A stretch of 64,000 nt of DNA, taken from Methylomonas sp. UP202. GTDB taxonomy: Bacteria > Pseudomonadota > Gammaproteobacteria > Methylococcales > Methylomonadaceae. The DNA is taken from the NCBI RefSeq assembly GCF_029910655.1, contig NZ_CP123897.1, positions 496,001 through 560,000 of the forward strand, written 5' to 3'. This document shows, piece by piece, positions 1 to 9,199 of the stretch. Within the stretch, counting starts at the first letter, position 1, and each line of letters begins with the position of its first letter. The translations under genes were made by a program, and so were the position numbers. The notes beneath the pieces were generated by a model. It had not been told where the DNA came from, made no database searches, and saw nothing but the letters and a program-made list of their open reading frames with translations.

Positions 1-358
1 TGATGTCAGCGTTGTCGGTGAAATCGTCACGCCTAGTATTAAAGCCGGCGACTTGTTGATCATTATTTCCGGCTCCGGAGAAACTGAGCAGCTGGTGGCC
101 TTCACCAAGAAAGCTAAAGAAGTGGGTGCGAAAATCGCGCTGATTTCGGCCAAAGACGATTCGACTATCGGCGATTTGGCCGACGTTACGTTGCAAATCG
201 GTCGTGCCGAACAATACGGTAAAGTCAGAGGCATGCCTATGGGTACCGTATTTGAATTGTCTACTCTGCTTTTCCTCGAGGCTACGATTTCCCATGTCAT
301 TCATGAGAAGGGTATCCCGGAAGAAGAAATGAGATCGAGACACGCCAACTTGGAATAA
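1..358 (+). CDS. hxlB: 6-phospho-3-hexuloisomerase, C-terminal part (5' end outside window)
   Basis: The last 118 residues of a SIS-fold isomerase are visible and the frame is open from base 2, so the gene starts left of the window. The enzyme converts D-arabino-3-hexulose 6-phosphate to fructose 6-phosphate, the second step of formaldehyde fixation in the RuMP pathway. The segment IISGSGETEQLV is the SIS phosphosugar-binding loop typical of PHI/HxlB, and the stretch GKVRGMPMGTVFE and the C-terminal EEEMRSRHANLE also fit that family. Whether it is a stand-alone PHI or the tail of an HPS-PHI fusion cannot be seen. The transketolase, transaldolase and aldolase genes that follow support a RuMP role. 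Confidence 0.88.
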   Translation, partial: DVSVVGEIVTPSIKAGDLLIIISGSGETEQLVAFTKKAKEVGAKIALISAKDDSTIGDLADVTLQIGRAEQYGKVRGMPMGTVFELSTLLFLEATISHVIHEKGIPEEEMRSRHANLE

Positions 359-367
359 GGACGGCGT

Positions 368-403
368 CAAAGCCGCGGGCGTCACTTGTCGGTCGCGGCT
401 TTG
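368..403 (+). terminator. Hairpin after hxlB
   Basis: A perfect 10-bp inverted repeat, CAAAGCCGCG at 368-377 and CGCGGCTTTG at 394-403, lies ten bases after the hxlB stop. There is no long T tract, so termination strength is uncertain. The remaining 404-555 stretch before tkt shows no gene. Confidence 0.55.
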
Positions 404-555
404 GACATTTACAAGGTATCAAGGTGATGCCAATTCCGGCAGTCTGTTAAACAGTAGCGTCGTGTTGGTTTTCCTTGCAATTACCAAGCCCCAGCCAGAG
501 CGATGTTCTAGTTTACGGGCATCGTACCTAAAATAACAAAATAAAGGAGACCAAC

Positions 556-2568
556 ATGCCTTCGCGCCGAGACTTAGCGAACGCCATACGCGCACTCAGC
601 ATGGACGCCGTCCAAAAAGCCAACTCCGGCCACCCTGGTGCGCCGATGGGCATGGCCGACATCGCTGAAGTATTGTGGAACGATTTTCTGAGCCACAACC
701 CCACCAACCCCAAATGGCCGAATCGCGACCGCTTTGTCCTGTCCAACGGTCACGGCTCCATGCTGATTTACTCGCTGTTGCACCTGAGCGGCTATAACCT
801 GCCGATCGACCAGTTGAAACAGTTCCGGCAACTGCACTCCAAAACGCCAGGTCACCCGGAATACGGCTACACCGACGGCGTCGAAACCACCACCGGCCCG
901 CTCGGCCAAGGCATCACCAATGCCGTCGGTTTCGCCATCGCCGAACGCGCGCTGGCCGGTCAATTCAACCGTCCGGGTCACGACATCGTCGACCACCACA
1001 CCTACGTGTTCCTGGGCGACGGCTGCTTGATGGAAGGCATCTCCCACGAAGCCTGCTCGCTGGCCGGCTCCATGGGCCTGGGTAAACTGATCGCCATCTA
1101 CGACGACAACAACATCTCCATCGACGGCGAAGTGCGCGGCCACGGCGACGTCCACGGCTGGTTCCTGGACGACACCCCGAAACGCTTCGAAGCCTACGGC
1201 TGGCACGTCATCCCCAAAGTCGACGGCCACGACCCCGAAGCCGTGAAAAAAGCCATCGAAGCCGCTAAAGCCGTCACCGACAAGCCATCGATCATCTGCT
1301 GCCAAACCGTCATCGGTTTCGGCTCGCCGAACAAACAAGGCAAGGAAGAATGCCACGGCGCCGCCCTCGGTGAAGCCGAAGTCGCCGCCACCCGCGAACA
1401 ACTCGGCTGGCCGCACGCCCCGTTCGAAATCCCCGCCGACATCTACGCCGGATGGGACGCCAAAGCCAAGGGCGCCGAACGCGAAGCCGCCTGGAACGCC
1501 CAATTCGCCGCCTACCAAGCCGCGCATCCGGCCCTGGCCGCCGAATTCGAACGCCGCGTGGTCAAAGGCCAACTGCCCGGCGACTGGAGCGAAAAAGCCA
1601 ACGCCTTCATCGCCGATGTCAACGCCAAAGCCGAAACCATCGCCAGCCGCAAAGCCTCGCAAAACACCCTGAACGGCTTCGGCCCGCTGTTGCCCGAACT
1701 CTTGGGCGGCTCCGCCGACCTGGCCGGTTCCAACCTGACCCTGTGGAAAGGCTGCAAAGACATCAACGCCAGCGGATACGACGGCAACTACGCCTACTAT
1801 GGCGTCCGCGAATTCGGCATGAGCGCCATCATGAACGGCATCGCCCTGCACGGCGGCTTCAAGCCCTACGGCGCCACCTTCCTGATGTTCAGCGAATACG
1901 CCCGCAACGCGTTGCGGATGGCCGCGCTGATGAAAGCGCCGACCATCTTCGTCTACACCCACGACTCCATCGGTCTGGGCGAAGACGGCCCGACCCACCA
2001 ACCGATCGAACAAACCGCCACGTTGCGCATGATTCCCAACATGCAAGTCTGGCGTCCGTGCGACGCGGTGGAATCGGCGGTCAGCTGGAAAGCCGCGATC
2101 GAACGCACCGACGGCCCAAGCACCCTGATCTTCTCCCGGCAAAACCTGCCGCACATGCCGCGCAGCCAAGCCCAGATCGACGCGATCGCCAAAGGCGGCT
2201 ACATCCTGAGCGGCGAAGGCAATCCGGACGCCATCATCATCGCCACCGGCTCCGAAGTCGAACTGGCGGCGAAAGCGGCCGACGCGCTGACAGCCAAAGG
2301 CAAAAACATCCGCGTGGTGTCCATGCCGTCGACCAACGTGTTCGAAGCGCAAGATCAGGCGTACAAAGACAGCGTACTGCCGCCGAGCGTGACCGCGCGC
2401 GTGGTAGTCGAAGCCGGCGTGACCGACAGCTGGTGGAAATACGCGGGCAGCCAAGGCCGAGTGGTTGGCCTGGACCGCTTCGGCGAATCGGCCCCGGCCG
2501 GCCAACTCTTCAAAGAGTTCGGCTTTACCGTGGATAATGTCGTCGCTAATGTGGAAGCCGTACTTTAA
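556..2568 (+). CDS. tkt: Transketolase
   Basis: A 670-residue full-length transketolase, thiamine-diphosphate dependent. It moves two-carbon units between sugar phosphates and so regenerates ribulose 5-phosphate for formaldehyde fixation. Visible signatures are the N-terminal [12 protein letters not shown] (His26), the SNGHGSML segment (His66), the ThDP motif GDGCLMEG with a downstream NN pair, and the pyrimidine-domain stretch [15 protein letters not shown] strong ribosome site, AAAGGAGA at 543-550, fixes the ATG at 556. It stands between hairpins on both sides, so it may be a single transcription unit. The codon bias is strongly C-ending, as in a highly expressed gene, and this produces long spurious open frames on the other strand. 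Confidence 0.97.
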   Translation: MPSRRDLANAIRALSMDAVQKANSGHPGAPMGMADIAEVLWNDFLSHNPTNPKWPNRDRFVLSNGHGSMLIYSLLHLSGYNLPIDQLKQFRQLHSKTPGHPEYGYTDGVETTTGPLGQGITNAVGFAIAERALAGQFNRPGHDIVDHHTYVFLGDGCLMEGISHEACSLAGSMGLGKLIAIYDDNNISIDGEVRGHGDVHGWFLDDTPKRFEAYGWHVIPKVDGHDPEAVKKAIEAAKAVTDKPSIICCQTVIGFGSPNKQGKEECHGAALGEAEVAATREQLGWPHAPFEIPADIYAGWDAKAKGAEREAAWNAQFAAYQAAHPALAAEFERRVVKGQLPGDWSEKANAFIADVNAKAETIASRKASQNTLNGFGPLLPELLGGSADLAGSNLTLWKGCKDINASGYDGNYAYYGVREFGMSAIMNGIALHGGFKPYGATFLMFSEYARNALRMAALMKAPTIFVYTHDSIGLGEDGPTHQPIEQTATLRMIPNMQVWRPCDAVESAVSWKAAIERTDGPSTLIFSRQNLPHMPRSQAQIDAIAKGGYILSGEGNPDAIIIATGSEVELAAKAADALTAKGKNIRVVSMPSTNVFEAQDQAYKDSVLPPSVTARVVVEAGVTDSWWKYAGSQGRVVGLDRFGESAPAGQLFKEFGFTVDNVVANVEAVL

Positions 2569-2584
2569 TTTTTATAAACAGTAG

Positions 2585-2625
2585 CAGGGGTTTAAATTGT
2601 TGGTTCGTCAATGATTTAAACCCTG
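2585..2625 (+). terminator. Probable intrinsic terminator after tkt
   Basis: CAGGG-TTTAAAT at 2585-2597 (one bulged G) pairs with ATTTAAACCCTG at 2614-2625. A T-rich stretch (TGTTTCT) follows. Confidence 0.55.
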
Positions 2626-2651
2626 TGTTTCTAACAGCATAGGTGAAAGAC

Positions 2652-3329
2652 GTGAAAACAAGTGAATTGACGAAAGGTGTGATGGCAGCCCTGCTGCTGA
2701 GCAGCTCCATGGTCGTGGCTCAGGATTATCCCGCCGCCGACTATCAGCCTAAGGTGCTATACAGCAACCCGGACTACGCCAACAGTAGCTCGGCTAGCAA
2801 TGTTGCCGCGCCGGCTGCTAAAGTGGTGGAAACTGTGGAGGCGGATCCTAATTATCCCGCTACCAATTTCCAGCCGAAAGTGTTGTATTCCGATTCGGCT
2901 TACAAGCATGACAAAACGGCTCCTTCGATAGGCGGAGCCGCGACAAGTGTTAGCAGTGCGAGTTCGGATGCTGTGGTCGAATCGGCCAGTGCCGAACCAG
3001 CCAAGGAATCGTCTAACAACGCCTTGTTGGGCTTGGTTGGGTTGGCTGCGGTTGGTTTTTTCTTGTACAGCAGGAAGTCAGGGTCCTCTTCGTCCGGAGC
3101 CGGTTCTTCATCCGATAGTTCGGCTACCTCCGGTGAGGCCACCGGTGTTGAAAAATACATCGATCGCCTGGGTATGAATAAAACCGGGGTTGCTAAATAC
3201 TTGGAAAAACAAGGTTCCAACCAAACTACCGGTGTGGCCAGATACATGGCTAAGCAAATCGTGAAAGACCGGGAAGCGGCGGCAGCCAAAGCTACCGGCG
3301 TGGAAAAATATCTGCGCGACCGCGGCTAA
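2652..3329 (+). CDS. Secreted or membrane protein with YPAxxxQPKVLYS and TGVxKY repeats, function unknown
   Basis: Not recognised as a named family. The 225-residue product has a signal peptide (KGVMAALLLSSSMVVAQ), then two similar modules (DYPAADYQPKVLYSNPDY and NYPATNFQPKVLYSDSAY), a Ser/Ala-rich linker, one hydrophobic segment (LLGLVGLAAVGFFLYS), a Ser/Gly-rich linker, and four copies of a C-terminal TGV(E/A)(K/R)Y unit (TGVEKYIDRLG, TGVAKYLEKQG, TGVARYMAKQ, TGVEKYLRDRG). The GTG at 2652 is preferred because AGGTG lies six bases ahead; a GTG at 2643 would add three residues. It lies inside the RuMP sugar block between tkt and tal, but nothing in it suggests an enzyme. A scaffold or envelope-anchoring role is only a guess. 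Confidence 0.75.
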   Translation: MKTSELTKGVMAALLLSSSMVVAQDYPAADYQPKVLYSNPDYANSSSASNVAAPAAKVVETVEADPNYPATNFQPKVLYSDSAYKHDKTAPSIGGAATSVSSASSDAVVESASAEPAKESSNNALLGLVGLAAVGFFLYSRKSGSSSSGAGSSSDSSATSGEATGVEKYIDRLGMNKTGVAKYLEKQGSNQTTGVARYMAKQIVKDREAAAAKATGVEKYLRDRG

Positions 3330-3405
3330 TATAATCTGCGATAGCCGATAGATGTTGGCGAGTTAGTTTTCGCGCCCGCGAAATCGATCGTCGGCTTTCT
3401 CCGAG

Positions 3406-3462
3406 TCGCCACTTCTCAAGGATGGACGCAAGCTATTTGCGTTGAACCTTGTGGAGTGGCGA
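3406..3462 (+). promoter_or_regulatory. Long stem-loop in the tal leader
   Basis: TCGCCACTTCTCAAGG (3406-3421) and CCTTGTGGAGTGGCGA (3447-3462) pair at 14 of 16 positions, and an inner stem ACGCAA/TTGCGT (3426-3431, 3437-3442) closes on a five-base loop. No gene lies in 3330-3583. The structure is about 120 bases upstream of the tal start, and its role (attenuator, stabiliser or small RNA) is unknown. Confidence 0.5.
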
Positions 3463-3583
3463 TTTGGTCTTTACCGGTCTTATTAATCAACCATCCTTTC
3501 GCGAGTTCGATGCGCCCGCTTTTCCGAGCTTGGGGCTTTCCGATAGCGAAAGACGAGTTTCATTTCAATCTGAGGATATTTTC

Positions 3584-4573
3584 ATGGCAAAAAATTTATT
3601 GGAACAATTGCGCGAAATGACCGTCGTGGTCGCGGATACCGGCGACATTCAAGCGATCGAAACTTTCAAACCGCGCGACGCGACTACCAACCCGTCGTTG
3701 ATTACCGCCGCCGCGCAGATGCCGCAATACCAAGGTATCGTTGACGATACGCTGAAGGGTGCTCGCGTAACCTTGGGTGCCGGTGCGTCTGCTGCTGAAG
3801 TAGCTTCACTGGCCTTCGATCGCTTGGCGGTTTCGTTCGGTTTGAAAATTCTGGAAATCATCGAGGGCCGCGTTTCAACCGAAGTGGACGCTCGCTTGTC
3901 CTACGATGTTGAAGGAACGATTGCCAAAGGCCGTGACATCATCGCTCAGTACAAAGCCGCCGGCATCGACACCGAAAAACGCATTCTGATCAAGATCGCC
4001 GCGACTTGGGAAGGTATTCAAGCTGCCGCCGTACTGGAAAAAGAAAACATTCATACTAATCTGACACTGTTGTTCGGCATCCACCAAGCAATTGCGTGCG
4101 CCGAAAATGGTATCCAACTGATCTCGCCATTCGTTGGCCGTATTCTGGATTGGTACAAAAAAGATACCGGCCGTGACTCGTACGCACCGTCCGAAGACCC
4201 TGGTGTATTGTCGGTCACCGAAATCTATAACTACTACAAAAAATTTGGTTATAAGACCGAAGTTATGGGCGCCAGCTTCCGTAACATTGGCGAAATCACC
4301 GAATTGGCGGGCTGCGATTTGTTGACGATTGCCCCTTCTCTGTTGGCCGAATTGCAATCAGTTGAAGGCGAATTACCACGTAAACTGGACGCAGCTAAAG
4401 CGGCGAGCGCGAATATCGAAAAGATTAGCGTGGACAAAGCGACTTTCGAACGTATGCATGAAGAAAACCGCATGGCGAACGATAAACTGAAGGAAGGTAT
4501 TGACGGTTTTGCCAAGGCTCTGGAAGCTTTGGAGAAACTGCTGGCCGATCGTTTGGCCGTGCTGGAAGCTTAA
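3584..4573 (+). CDS. tal: Transaldolase
   Basis: A 329-residue classical TalA/TalB-type transaldolase. It transfers dihydroxyacetone units between fructose 6-phosphate/erythrose 4-phosphate and sedoheptulose 7-phosphate/glyceraldehyde 3-phosphate in the regeneration arm of the RuMP cycle. Signatures are DATTNPSLI near residue 32, the Schiff-base lysine (about Lys137) in [13 protein letters not shown], and HTNLTLLF. The frame is open from 3449, but the family N-terminus ([20 protein letters not shown]) and a GAGG eight bases ahead place the start at ATG 3584. Tkt lies upstream and fba downstream. Confidence 0.96.
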   Translation: MAKNLLEQLREMTVVVADTGDIQAIETFKPRDATTNPSLITAAAQMPQYQGIVDDTLKGARVTLGAGASAAEVASLAFDRLAVSFGLKILEIIEGRVSTEVDARLSYDVEGTIAKGRDIIAQYKAAGIDTEKRILIKIAATWEGIQAAAVLEKENIHTNLTLLFGIHQAIACAENGIQLISPFVGRILDWYKKDTGRDSYAPSEDPGVLSVTEIYNYYKKFGYKTEVMGASFRNIGEITELAGCDLLTIAPSLLAELQSVEGELPRKLDAAKAASANIEKISVDKATFERMHEENRMANDKLKEGIDGFAKALEALEKLLADRLAVLEA

Positions 4574-4627
4574 TTCCAGACATCGGATTTGCGCGTCGTA
4601 ATTTGCGCGCGATCTTTTTCCGATACG

Positions 4628-4657
4628 AAAGGCCGCCGAATCGAGTAAGCGGCCTTT
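4628..4657 (+). terminator. Hairpin between tal and fba
   Basis: A nine-bp stem, AAAGGCCGC (4628-4636) with GCGGCCTTT (4649-4657), is followed by GTTCATT. It probably reduces or ends tal read-through into fba. Confidence 0.6.
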
Positions 4658-4680
4658 GTTCATTAATATAGGTAAGTTAA

Positions 4681-5757
4681 ATGGCAAAAATTTTTGATGT
4701 AGTAAAACCCGGTGTCGTAACCGGAGAAGATGTGCAAAAAGTCTTCGCGATTTGCAAGGAAAACAAATTTGCGTTGCCAGCGGTCAATGTTATTAGTACG
4801 GATACGATCAACTCTGTGCTGGAAGCCGCCGCGAAAGCCAAGTCTCCGGTTATTGTGCAATTTTCTAATGGCGGTGCCGCGTTTGTTGCCGGTAAAGGCC
4901 TGAAGTTGGAAGGCCAAGGTTGCTCCATCGCCGGCGCTATTTCCGGTGCGCGCCACGTTCACGCGATGGCCGAGTTGTACGGCGTACCCGTCATCCTGCA
5001 CACCGACCACGCGGCGAAAAAACTGCTGCCTTGGGTTGACGGCATGCTGGACGAGGGCGAGAAACATTTTGCGGCAACCGGTAAACCGTTGTTTAGCTCG
5101 CATATGCTGGATCTTTCAGAAGAGAGTTTGGCGGAAAACATCGAGATCTGCGGCAAATACTTGGAGCGGATGTCTAAAATGGGCATGACGCTGGAGATCG
5201 AACTGGGCTGCACCGGCGGCGAGGAAGACGGGGTTGACAATTCCGGCATGGACCACTCCGCGCTGTATACCCAACCGGAAGACGTGGCTTATGCTTACGA
5301 GCATTTGAGCAAAATCAGCCACCGTTTCACGATTGCCGCATCATTCGGGAACGTGCACGGCGTCTACTCGCCAGGTAACGTTAAACTGACCCCGAAAATT
5401 TTGGACAACTCGCAAAAATATGTGTCCGAAAAATTCGGTTTGCCGAACAACGCACTGACCTTCGTTTTCCACGGCGGATCGGGTTCTTCTCCGGAAGAAA
5501 TTAAAGAATCCATCAGCTACGGCGTCGTCAAAATGAACATCGACACCGATACCCAATGGGCGTCTTGGGAAGGGGTGATGAATTATTACAAGAAAAACGA
5601 AGGCTATTTGCAAGGCCAAATCGGTAATCCGGAAGGCGCTGACAAACCGAACAAAAAATACTACGATCCGCGTGTGTGGCAACGTGCAGGCCAAGAAGGC
5701 ATGGTGACCCGTTTGTTGCAAGCATTCCGCGAATTGAACGCGGTCGACTCGTTGTAA
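4681..5757 (+). CDS. fbaA: Class II fructose-bisphosphate aldolase
   Basis: A 358-residue zinc-dependent class IIA aldolase, close in length and pattern to E. coli FbaA. It cleaves fructose 1,6-bisphosphate to dihydroxyacetone phosphate and glyceraldehyde 3-phosphate, the C3 cleavage branch of the RuMP cycle. The zinc/catalytic segment VILHTDHAAKK contains Asp109 and His110, and the acidic segment EIELGCTGGEEDGVD and phosphate-binding FHGGSGSSPEEI are intact. ATG 4681 gives the standard family N-terminus KIFDVVKPGVVTGEDVQKVF. Good hairpins lie on both sides, consistent with its own transcript. Confidence 0.97.
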   Translation: MAKIFDVVKPGVVTGEDVQKVFAICKENKFALPAVNVISTDTINSVLEAAAKAKSPVIVQFSNGGAAFVAGKGLKLEGQGCSIAGAISGARHVHAMAELYGVPVILHTDHAAKKLLPWVDGMLDEGEKHFAATGKPLFSSHMLDLSEESLAENIEICGKYLERMSKMGMTLEIELGCTGGEEDGVDNSGMDHSALYTQPEDVAYAYEHLSKISHRFTIAASFGNVHGVYSPGNVKLTPKILDNSQKYVSEKFGLPNNALTFVFHGGSGSSPEEIKESISYGVVKMNIDTDTQWASWEGVMNYYKKNEGYLQGQIGNPEGADKPNKKYYDPRVWQRAGQEGMVTRLLQAFRELNAVDSL

Positions 5758-5770
5758 TCCGTTCGTCCGG

Positions 5771-5797
5771 CTGCAAAGGTACTCGCGACCTTTGCAG
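5771..5797 (+). terminator. Intrinsic-type terminator after fbaA
   Basis: A perfect 10-bp stem, CTGCAAAGGT (5771-5780) with ACCTTTGCAG (5788-5797), with a seven-base loop and a TCTCGTCG tail. It marks the boundary between sugar metabolism and the flagellar block. Confidence 0.65.
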
Positions 5798-5983
5798 TCT
5801 CGTCGCTTCACCTCCGTCAACTAATTGACGGCAAATCCCCGCAAAATCTATTTACGGCCATTCTTTAGGCTCGGCTGACGACATCCGCAGGCTATACTAT
5901 CTTTTCGCGAACCCGGTGTTTCTTATATTATCCGGTGCCTCGACAGCGGTCCGGCGAGCTACGTTAGGACTTGAAGCAGTTCT

Positions 5984-5999
5984 TGGCACGACCGGTGCT
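5984..5999 (+). promoter_or_regulatory. Sigma-54 promoter of the fliL operon
   Basis: TGGCACGACCGGTGCT matches the RpoN consensus TGGCACGNNNNTTGCW at every fixed position except one (G for T before TGC), with the -24 GG and -12 GC correctly spaced. Transcription would begin near 6010, a few bases before the fliL ribosome site, which also rules out a longer fliL reading starting at 5971. Sigma-54 control of this class of operon is established for polar flagella regulated by FleQ/FlrA. Confidence 0.8.
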
Positions 6000-6021
6000 T
6001 ATTCAATTCAACAGGTGGAAT

Positions 6022-6546
6022 ATGGCAGAAGAGCAAGGTAAATCGGAAGGAAAAAAGTCGCCTTTAAAGTTGATTTTAATCATCGTGGTAGTGTTGTTGG
6101 CGATGGTGGCTGGCGCTGCCGGTGGCTATTTTTACATGGCGAAAAAAGCAGAATCCGAGCACGGTAAACCGGATAACGAAGTAAAGCACGAAGAGGAAAA
6201 ACACGACGAGGAACACGCCGAAGCGGTTCCGGAGGTTTATTATGAATTACCCAGCCCCCTGTTGGTCAATTTCCCGGCGGGGGCTAGCGCTAAGGTCATC
6301 AAGATTTCCTTGACGATTTTGACCAAGGGCGAGGCTAGTATCGAAGCGATGAAAAAGCACGAGCCGATGATACGCAACAATTTGTTGATGGCGATCAGCA
6401 CGATTGGCGCCGATAAGGCCAAAACCACCGAGGGTAAGCAGGAGTTGCGGGCGATGATGCTGGCGGAAATCGGCAAGGTATTGGAAAAAATGGCCGGCAA
6501 GAATACGGTCAAAGATGTCTATTTCACTGAATTTGTAATGCAATAA
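6022..6546 (+). CDS. fliL: Flagellar basal-body-associated protein FliL
   Basis: A 174-residue inner-membrane protein with a cytoplasmic Lys-rich N-terminus, one membrane helix (LILIIVVVLLAMVAGAAGGYF), an acidic Lys/Glu/His linker and a periplasmic FliL domain beginning near YYELPSPLLVNFP. FliL surrounds the stator and affects motor torque. AGGTGG precedes ATG 6022. It is the first gene of the operon and its stop is directly followed by the fliM start. Confidence 0.93.
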   Translation: MAEEQGKSEGKKSPLKLILIIVVVLLAMVAGAAGGYFYMAKKAESEHGKPDNEVKHEEEKHDEEHAEAVPEVYYELPSPLLVNFPAGASAKVIKISLTILTKGEASIEAMKKHEPMIRNNLLMAISTIGADKAKTTEGKQELRAMMLAEIGKVLEKMAGKNTVKDVYFTEFVMQ

Positions 6547-7530
6547 ATGTCTACCGCCGATCTGTTATCGCAAGACGAAATCGATGCGCTGTTGCACGGC
6601 GTCGACGATGGCGACGTTGAAACCGGGCCCGATGACGACGACTTAAGCCGAGGTGCGGCCAGACCTTACGACTTTAACAGTCAGGAACGCATCGTTCGGG
6701 GGCGGATGCCGACCCTGGAAATGGTTAATGAGCGTTTCGCGCGGCATTTTAGGATTGCATTGTTTAATTTCTTACGGCGGGCTGCGGAAATTTCGGTATC
6801 GGGCATTCAAGTACAAAAGTTTTCGGAGTTTATCCAGGGCTTGTTTGTACCGACCAATCTGAATGTTATCCGCATGTCGCCATTGCGGGGCCGAGCCTTG
6901 ATTGTCATGGAGCCGAGGTTGGTATTTACCGCGGTGGACAACTTCTTTGGGGGGGGCGGGCAGTTTTACAACAAGGTTGAAGGCCGCGAGTTTACCCCGA
7001 CCGAAATGCGGATTATTCGTCTGATCATCGATATGATCTTCAAGGATCTGGCTGAGGCCTGGAGACCGGTGATGGACATCGATTTCGAATACATCAATTC
7101 AGAGGTCAACCCGCAGTTCGCCAACATTGTCAGTCCTTCGGAAATCGTTGTGATTTCGACGATACACGTTGAACTGGAAGGCGGCGGAGGGGATATTAAT
7201 ATCGCGATGCCGTATTCGATGATAGAGCCTATCCGCGAATTGTTGGATGCGGTGACCAGTGATCGCGGCGAAGTGGACGGTCGTTGGCAAGAGTCTTTGC
7301 GTATCGAGGTGATGCGTAGCGAAGTGACCTTGAACAGCAATCTGATCGAAAAGGAAATGTTGATCAGCGATGTGATCGAATTAAAGAAGGGCGACGTGAT
7401 ACCGATCGATATGCCCGAAACCGTGGTCCTGGAAGTGGAGAGGGTGCCGGTTTTTCGCGGAAAGTTGGGTTTGTCCGATGGCAATTACGCGATCGAAATT
7501 ACCGAAAAAATGAATTTAGACAACATTTAA
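6547..7530 (+). CDS. fliM: Flagellar motor switch protein FliM
   Basis: 327 residues. The N-terminal DLLSQDEIDALLHGVD is the conserved peptide that binds phosphorylated CheY. It is followed by the CheC-like middle domain (PTLEMVNERFARHFR, then FFGGGGQFYN) and a C-terminal SpoA domain (VIELKKGDVIPIDMPE). It forms the cytoplasmic C-ring with FliG and FliN and switches rotation direction. It begins immediately after the fliL stop. Confidence 0.97.
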   Translation: MSTADLLSQDEIDALLHGVDDGDVETGPDDDDLSRGAARPYDFNSQERIVRGRMPTLEMVNERFARHFRIALFNFLRRAAEISVSGIQVQKFSEFIQGLFVPTNLNVIRMSPLRGRALIVMEPRLVFTAVDNFFGGGGQFYNKVEGREFTPTEMRIIRLIIDMIFKDLAEAWRPVMDIDFEYINSEVNPQFANIVSPSEIVVISTIHVELEGGGGDINIAMPYSMIEPIRELLDAVTSDRGEVDGRWQESLRIEVMRSEVTLNSNLIEKEMLISDVIELKKGDVIPIDMPETVVLEVERVPVFRGKLGLSDGNYAIEITEKMNLDNI

Positions 7531-7549
7531 ACGATTGTAGGTTGTGGTC

Positions 7550-7999
7550 ATGAGCGAAAACGACGAATTGGGCGACGACTGGGCGGCCGCGCTGAACGAG
7601 CAATCGGAAGCAGAGGCCGAAGCCGACTGGGGCGATGCGCTCAAGGAGCAAGCTGCCTCGGGGGCCGGAGGGTATACGGCTGCGGAGTTCCCGGAATTAG
7701 ACGGAAAAGCCGGCCCGAAGGACGGCGCGCGCGGGGATGAAGTTAAACTGGATGTGATTCTGGATGTGCCGGTTACGGTTTCGTTGGAGATTGGCCGCAC
7801 CAAGATCAACATCCGCAATTTGTTACAGCTTAACCAGGGGTCCGTAGTCGAACTGGACCGTTTCGCCGGCGAGCCGATGGACGTTTTGGTCAACGGAACC
7901 TTGGTCGCTCACGGCGAAGTAGTAGTGGTTAACGATAAGTTCGGTATACGTCTGACCGATATTATCAGTCCGTCCGAACGAGTTAGAAAGCTAGGCTGA
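7550..7999 (+). CDS. fliN: Flagellar motor switch protein FliN
   Basis: 149 residues: an acidic N-terminal half followed by the conserved SpoA domain (VPVTVSLEIGRTKINIRNLL through GIRLTDIISPSERVRKLG). It is a C-ring component and export-gate docking site. ATG 7550 is preferred over GTG 7544 because the only upstream AGG (7539-7541) is eight bases from the ATG. It lies between fliM and fliO in the standard gene order. Confidence 0.95.
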   Translation: MSENDELGDDWAAALNEQSEAEAEADWGDALKEQAASGAGGYTAAEFPELDGKAGPKDGARGDEVKLDVILDVPVTVSLEIGRTKINIRNLLQLNQGSVVELDRFAGEPMDVLVNGTLVAHGEVVVVNDKFGIRLTDIISPSERVRKLG

Positions 8000-8004
8000 G
8001 TGCC

Positions 8005-8436
8005 GTGCGGATTGCTTGCATGATCGGGTTGACGCTATCGGCGGGAGCGGCCGGCGCCGACGACGCCGCATCGCTGGCCCGAGCCGGCGGGCGCGTGGTT
8101 TCCCCGGCCGATGTCGGGCAGTGGTTGTTGGCATTATTGATTGTATTGGTGGTATTTTTTTTGGCGGCTTGGCTGTTGCGCAAGACCGGCGGTTTCGGAA
8201 TATCCGCGAAGGGGCCGTTGGCTGTAGTCGCCGGCTTGCCGCTAGGTGTGCGCGAAAAGTTGGTGTTGGTCAGGGTCGGCGAAAAACAACTATTGTTGGG
8301 CGTCAGTAACGGCCGCATCGACAAATTATTGGAACTGGAAGGCGATCAGCGCTTGTTTCTGGGGGGCGCCGATACGGCAGATACCTCGCCCTTCGCGAAG
8401 AAATTGCTGGAAGTGCTACAAGGTAGGGTGGGCTGA
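8005..8436 (+). CDS. fliO: Flagellar export protein FliO
   Basis: 143 residues with an N-terminal signal-like segment, a strong membrane helix ([19 protein letters not shown]) and a small cytoplasmic domain with the FliO pattern [23 protein letters not shown]. It helps assemble the FliP/FliR core of the flagellar type III export gate. The start is GTG 8005. Its stop overlaps the fliP ATG by one base (TGATG), indicating coupled translation. Confidence 0.9.
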   Translation: MRIACMIGLTLSAGAAGADDAASLARAGGRVVSPADVGQWLLALLIVLVVFFLAAWLLRKTGGFGISAKGPLAVVAGLPLGVREKLVLVRVGEKQLLLGVSNGRIDKLLELEGDQRLFLGGADTADTSPFAKKLLEVLQGRVG

Positions 8437-9185
8437 TGCGGTGGCGGCTGTGGGTCGGGCTGGTTGGCGCTGCCTTGCTGATGCTGGGGCCGGTCGCCGC
8501 GGACGCGGCGGGTATCGACGCTGTGACGGTGACGACCAATCCCAAGGGCGGCGAAACCTATTCGGTGACGATCCAAATCCTGGCGCTGATGACGATGCTG
8601 ACCGTGTTGCCGGCATTGTTGCTGTCGATGACGGCATTTACCCGGATCATGATCGTGCTCGGTCTGTTAAGGCAAGCCATCGGCGCCGCCCAGGCGCCGA
8701 GCAATCAAGTGTTGCTGGGTCTGTCATTGTTTCTGACGATATTCATCATGATGCCGGTGTTCGAAAAGGTTAACGAAACCGCGGTACAGCCCTACCTGGA
8801 AGAAAAAATCGATACGCTGACCGCGTTGCAAAAAGCCTCCGAACCGTTCAGGCAGTTCATGCTCAAGCAGACGCGCGAGGCCGATCTGGACACCTTCGTG
8901 CGGATTTCCGGCCGGCAACAGATCGATAAGCCCGAGGATGTGCCGTTTTCGTTGCTGGTGCCGGCTTACCTGACCAGCGAGTTGAAGACCGCATTTCAAA
9001 TCGGTTTCCTGATCTTTCTACCGTTTCTGGTGATCGATTTGGTGGTTGCCAGCGTGCTAATGTCGATGGGGATGATGATGCTGTCGCCGATGATCGTGGC
9101 TTTGCCGTTCAAGATCATGTTGTTCGTGTTGGCGGACGGTTGGACGATGGTGTTGGAAATGCTGGCTGCCAGTTTTTACGTTTAA
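8436..9185 (+). CDS. fliP: Flagellar export gate protein FliP
   Basis: 249 residues with a signal peptide ([17 protein letters not shown]), as usual for FliP. The following hydrophobic core contains [22 protein letters not shown] and the C-terminal signature [12 protein letters not shown]. FliP, FliQ and FliR form the helical entry of the type III export channel. The start overlaps the fliO stop. Confidence 0.97.
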   Translation: MRWRLWVGLVGAALLMLGPVAADAAGIDAVTVTTNPKGGETYSVTIQILALMTMLTVLPALLLSMTAFTRIMIVLGLLRQAIGAAQAPSNQVLLGLSLFLTIFIMMPVFEKVNETAVQPYLEEKIDTLTALQKASEPFRQFMLKQTREADLDTFVRISGRQQIDKPEDVPFSLLVPAYLTSELKTAFQIGFLIFLPFLVIDLVVASVLMSMGMMMLSPMIVALPFKIMLFVLADGWTMVLEMLAASFYV

Positions 9186-9199
9186 TGCGGGGGGCGGCA

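Noticed and set aside
574..2505. A 643-codon open frame antisense to tkt, and a 361-codon frame (1452-2537) in another plus-strand frame
   Set aside because: Both lie wholly within transketolase, lack ribosome sites and have the biased composition expected when a strongly C-ending codon pattern is read out of phase.
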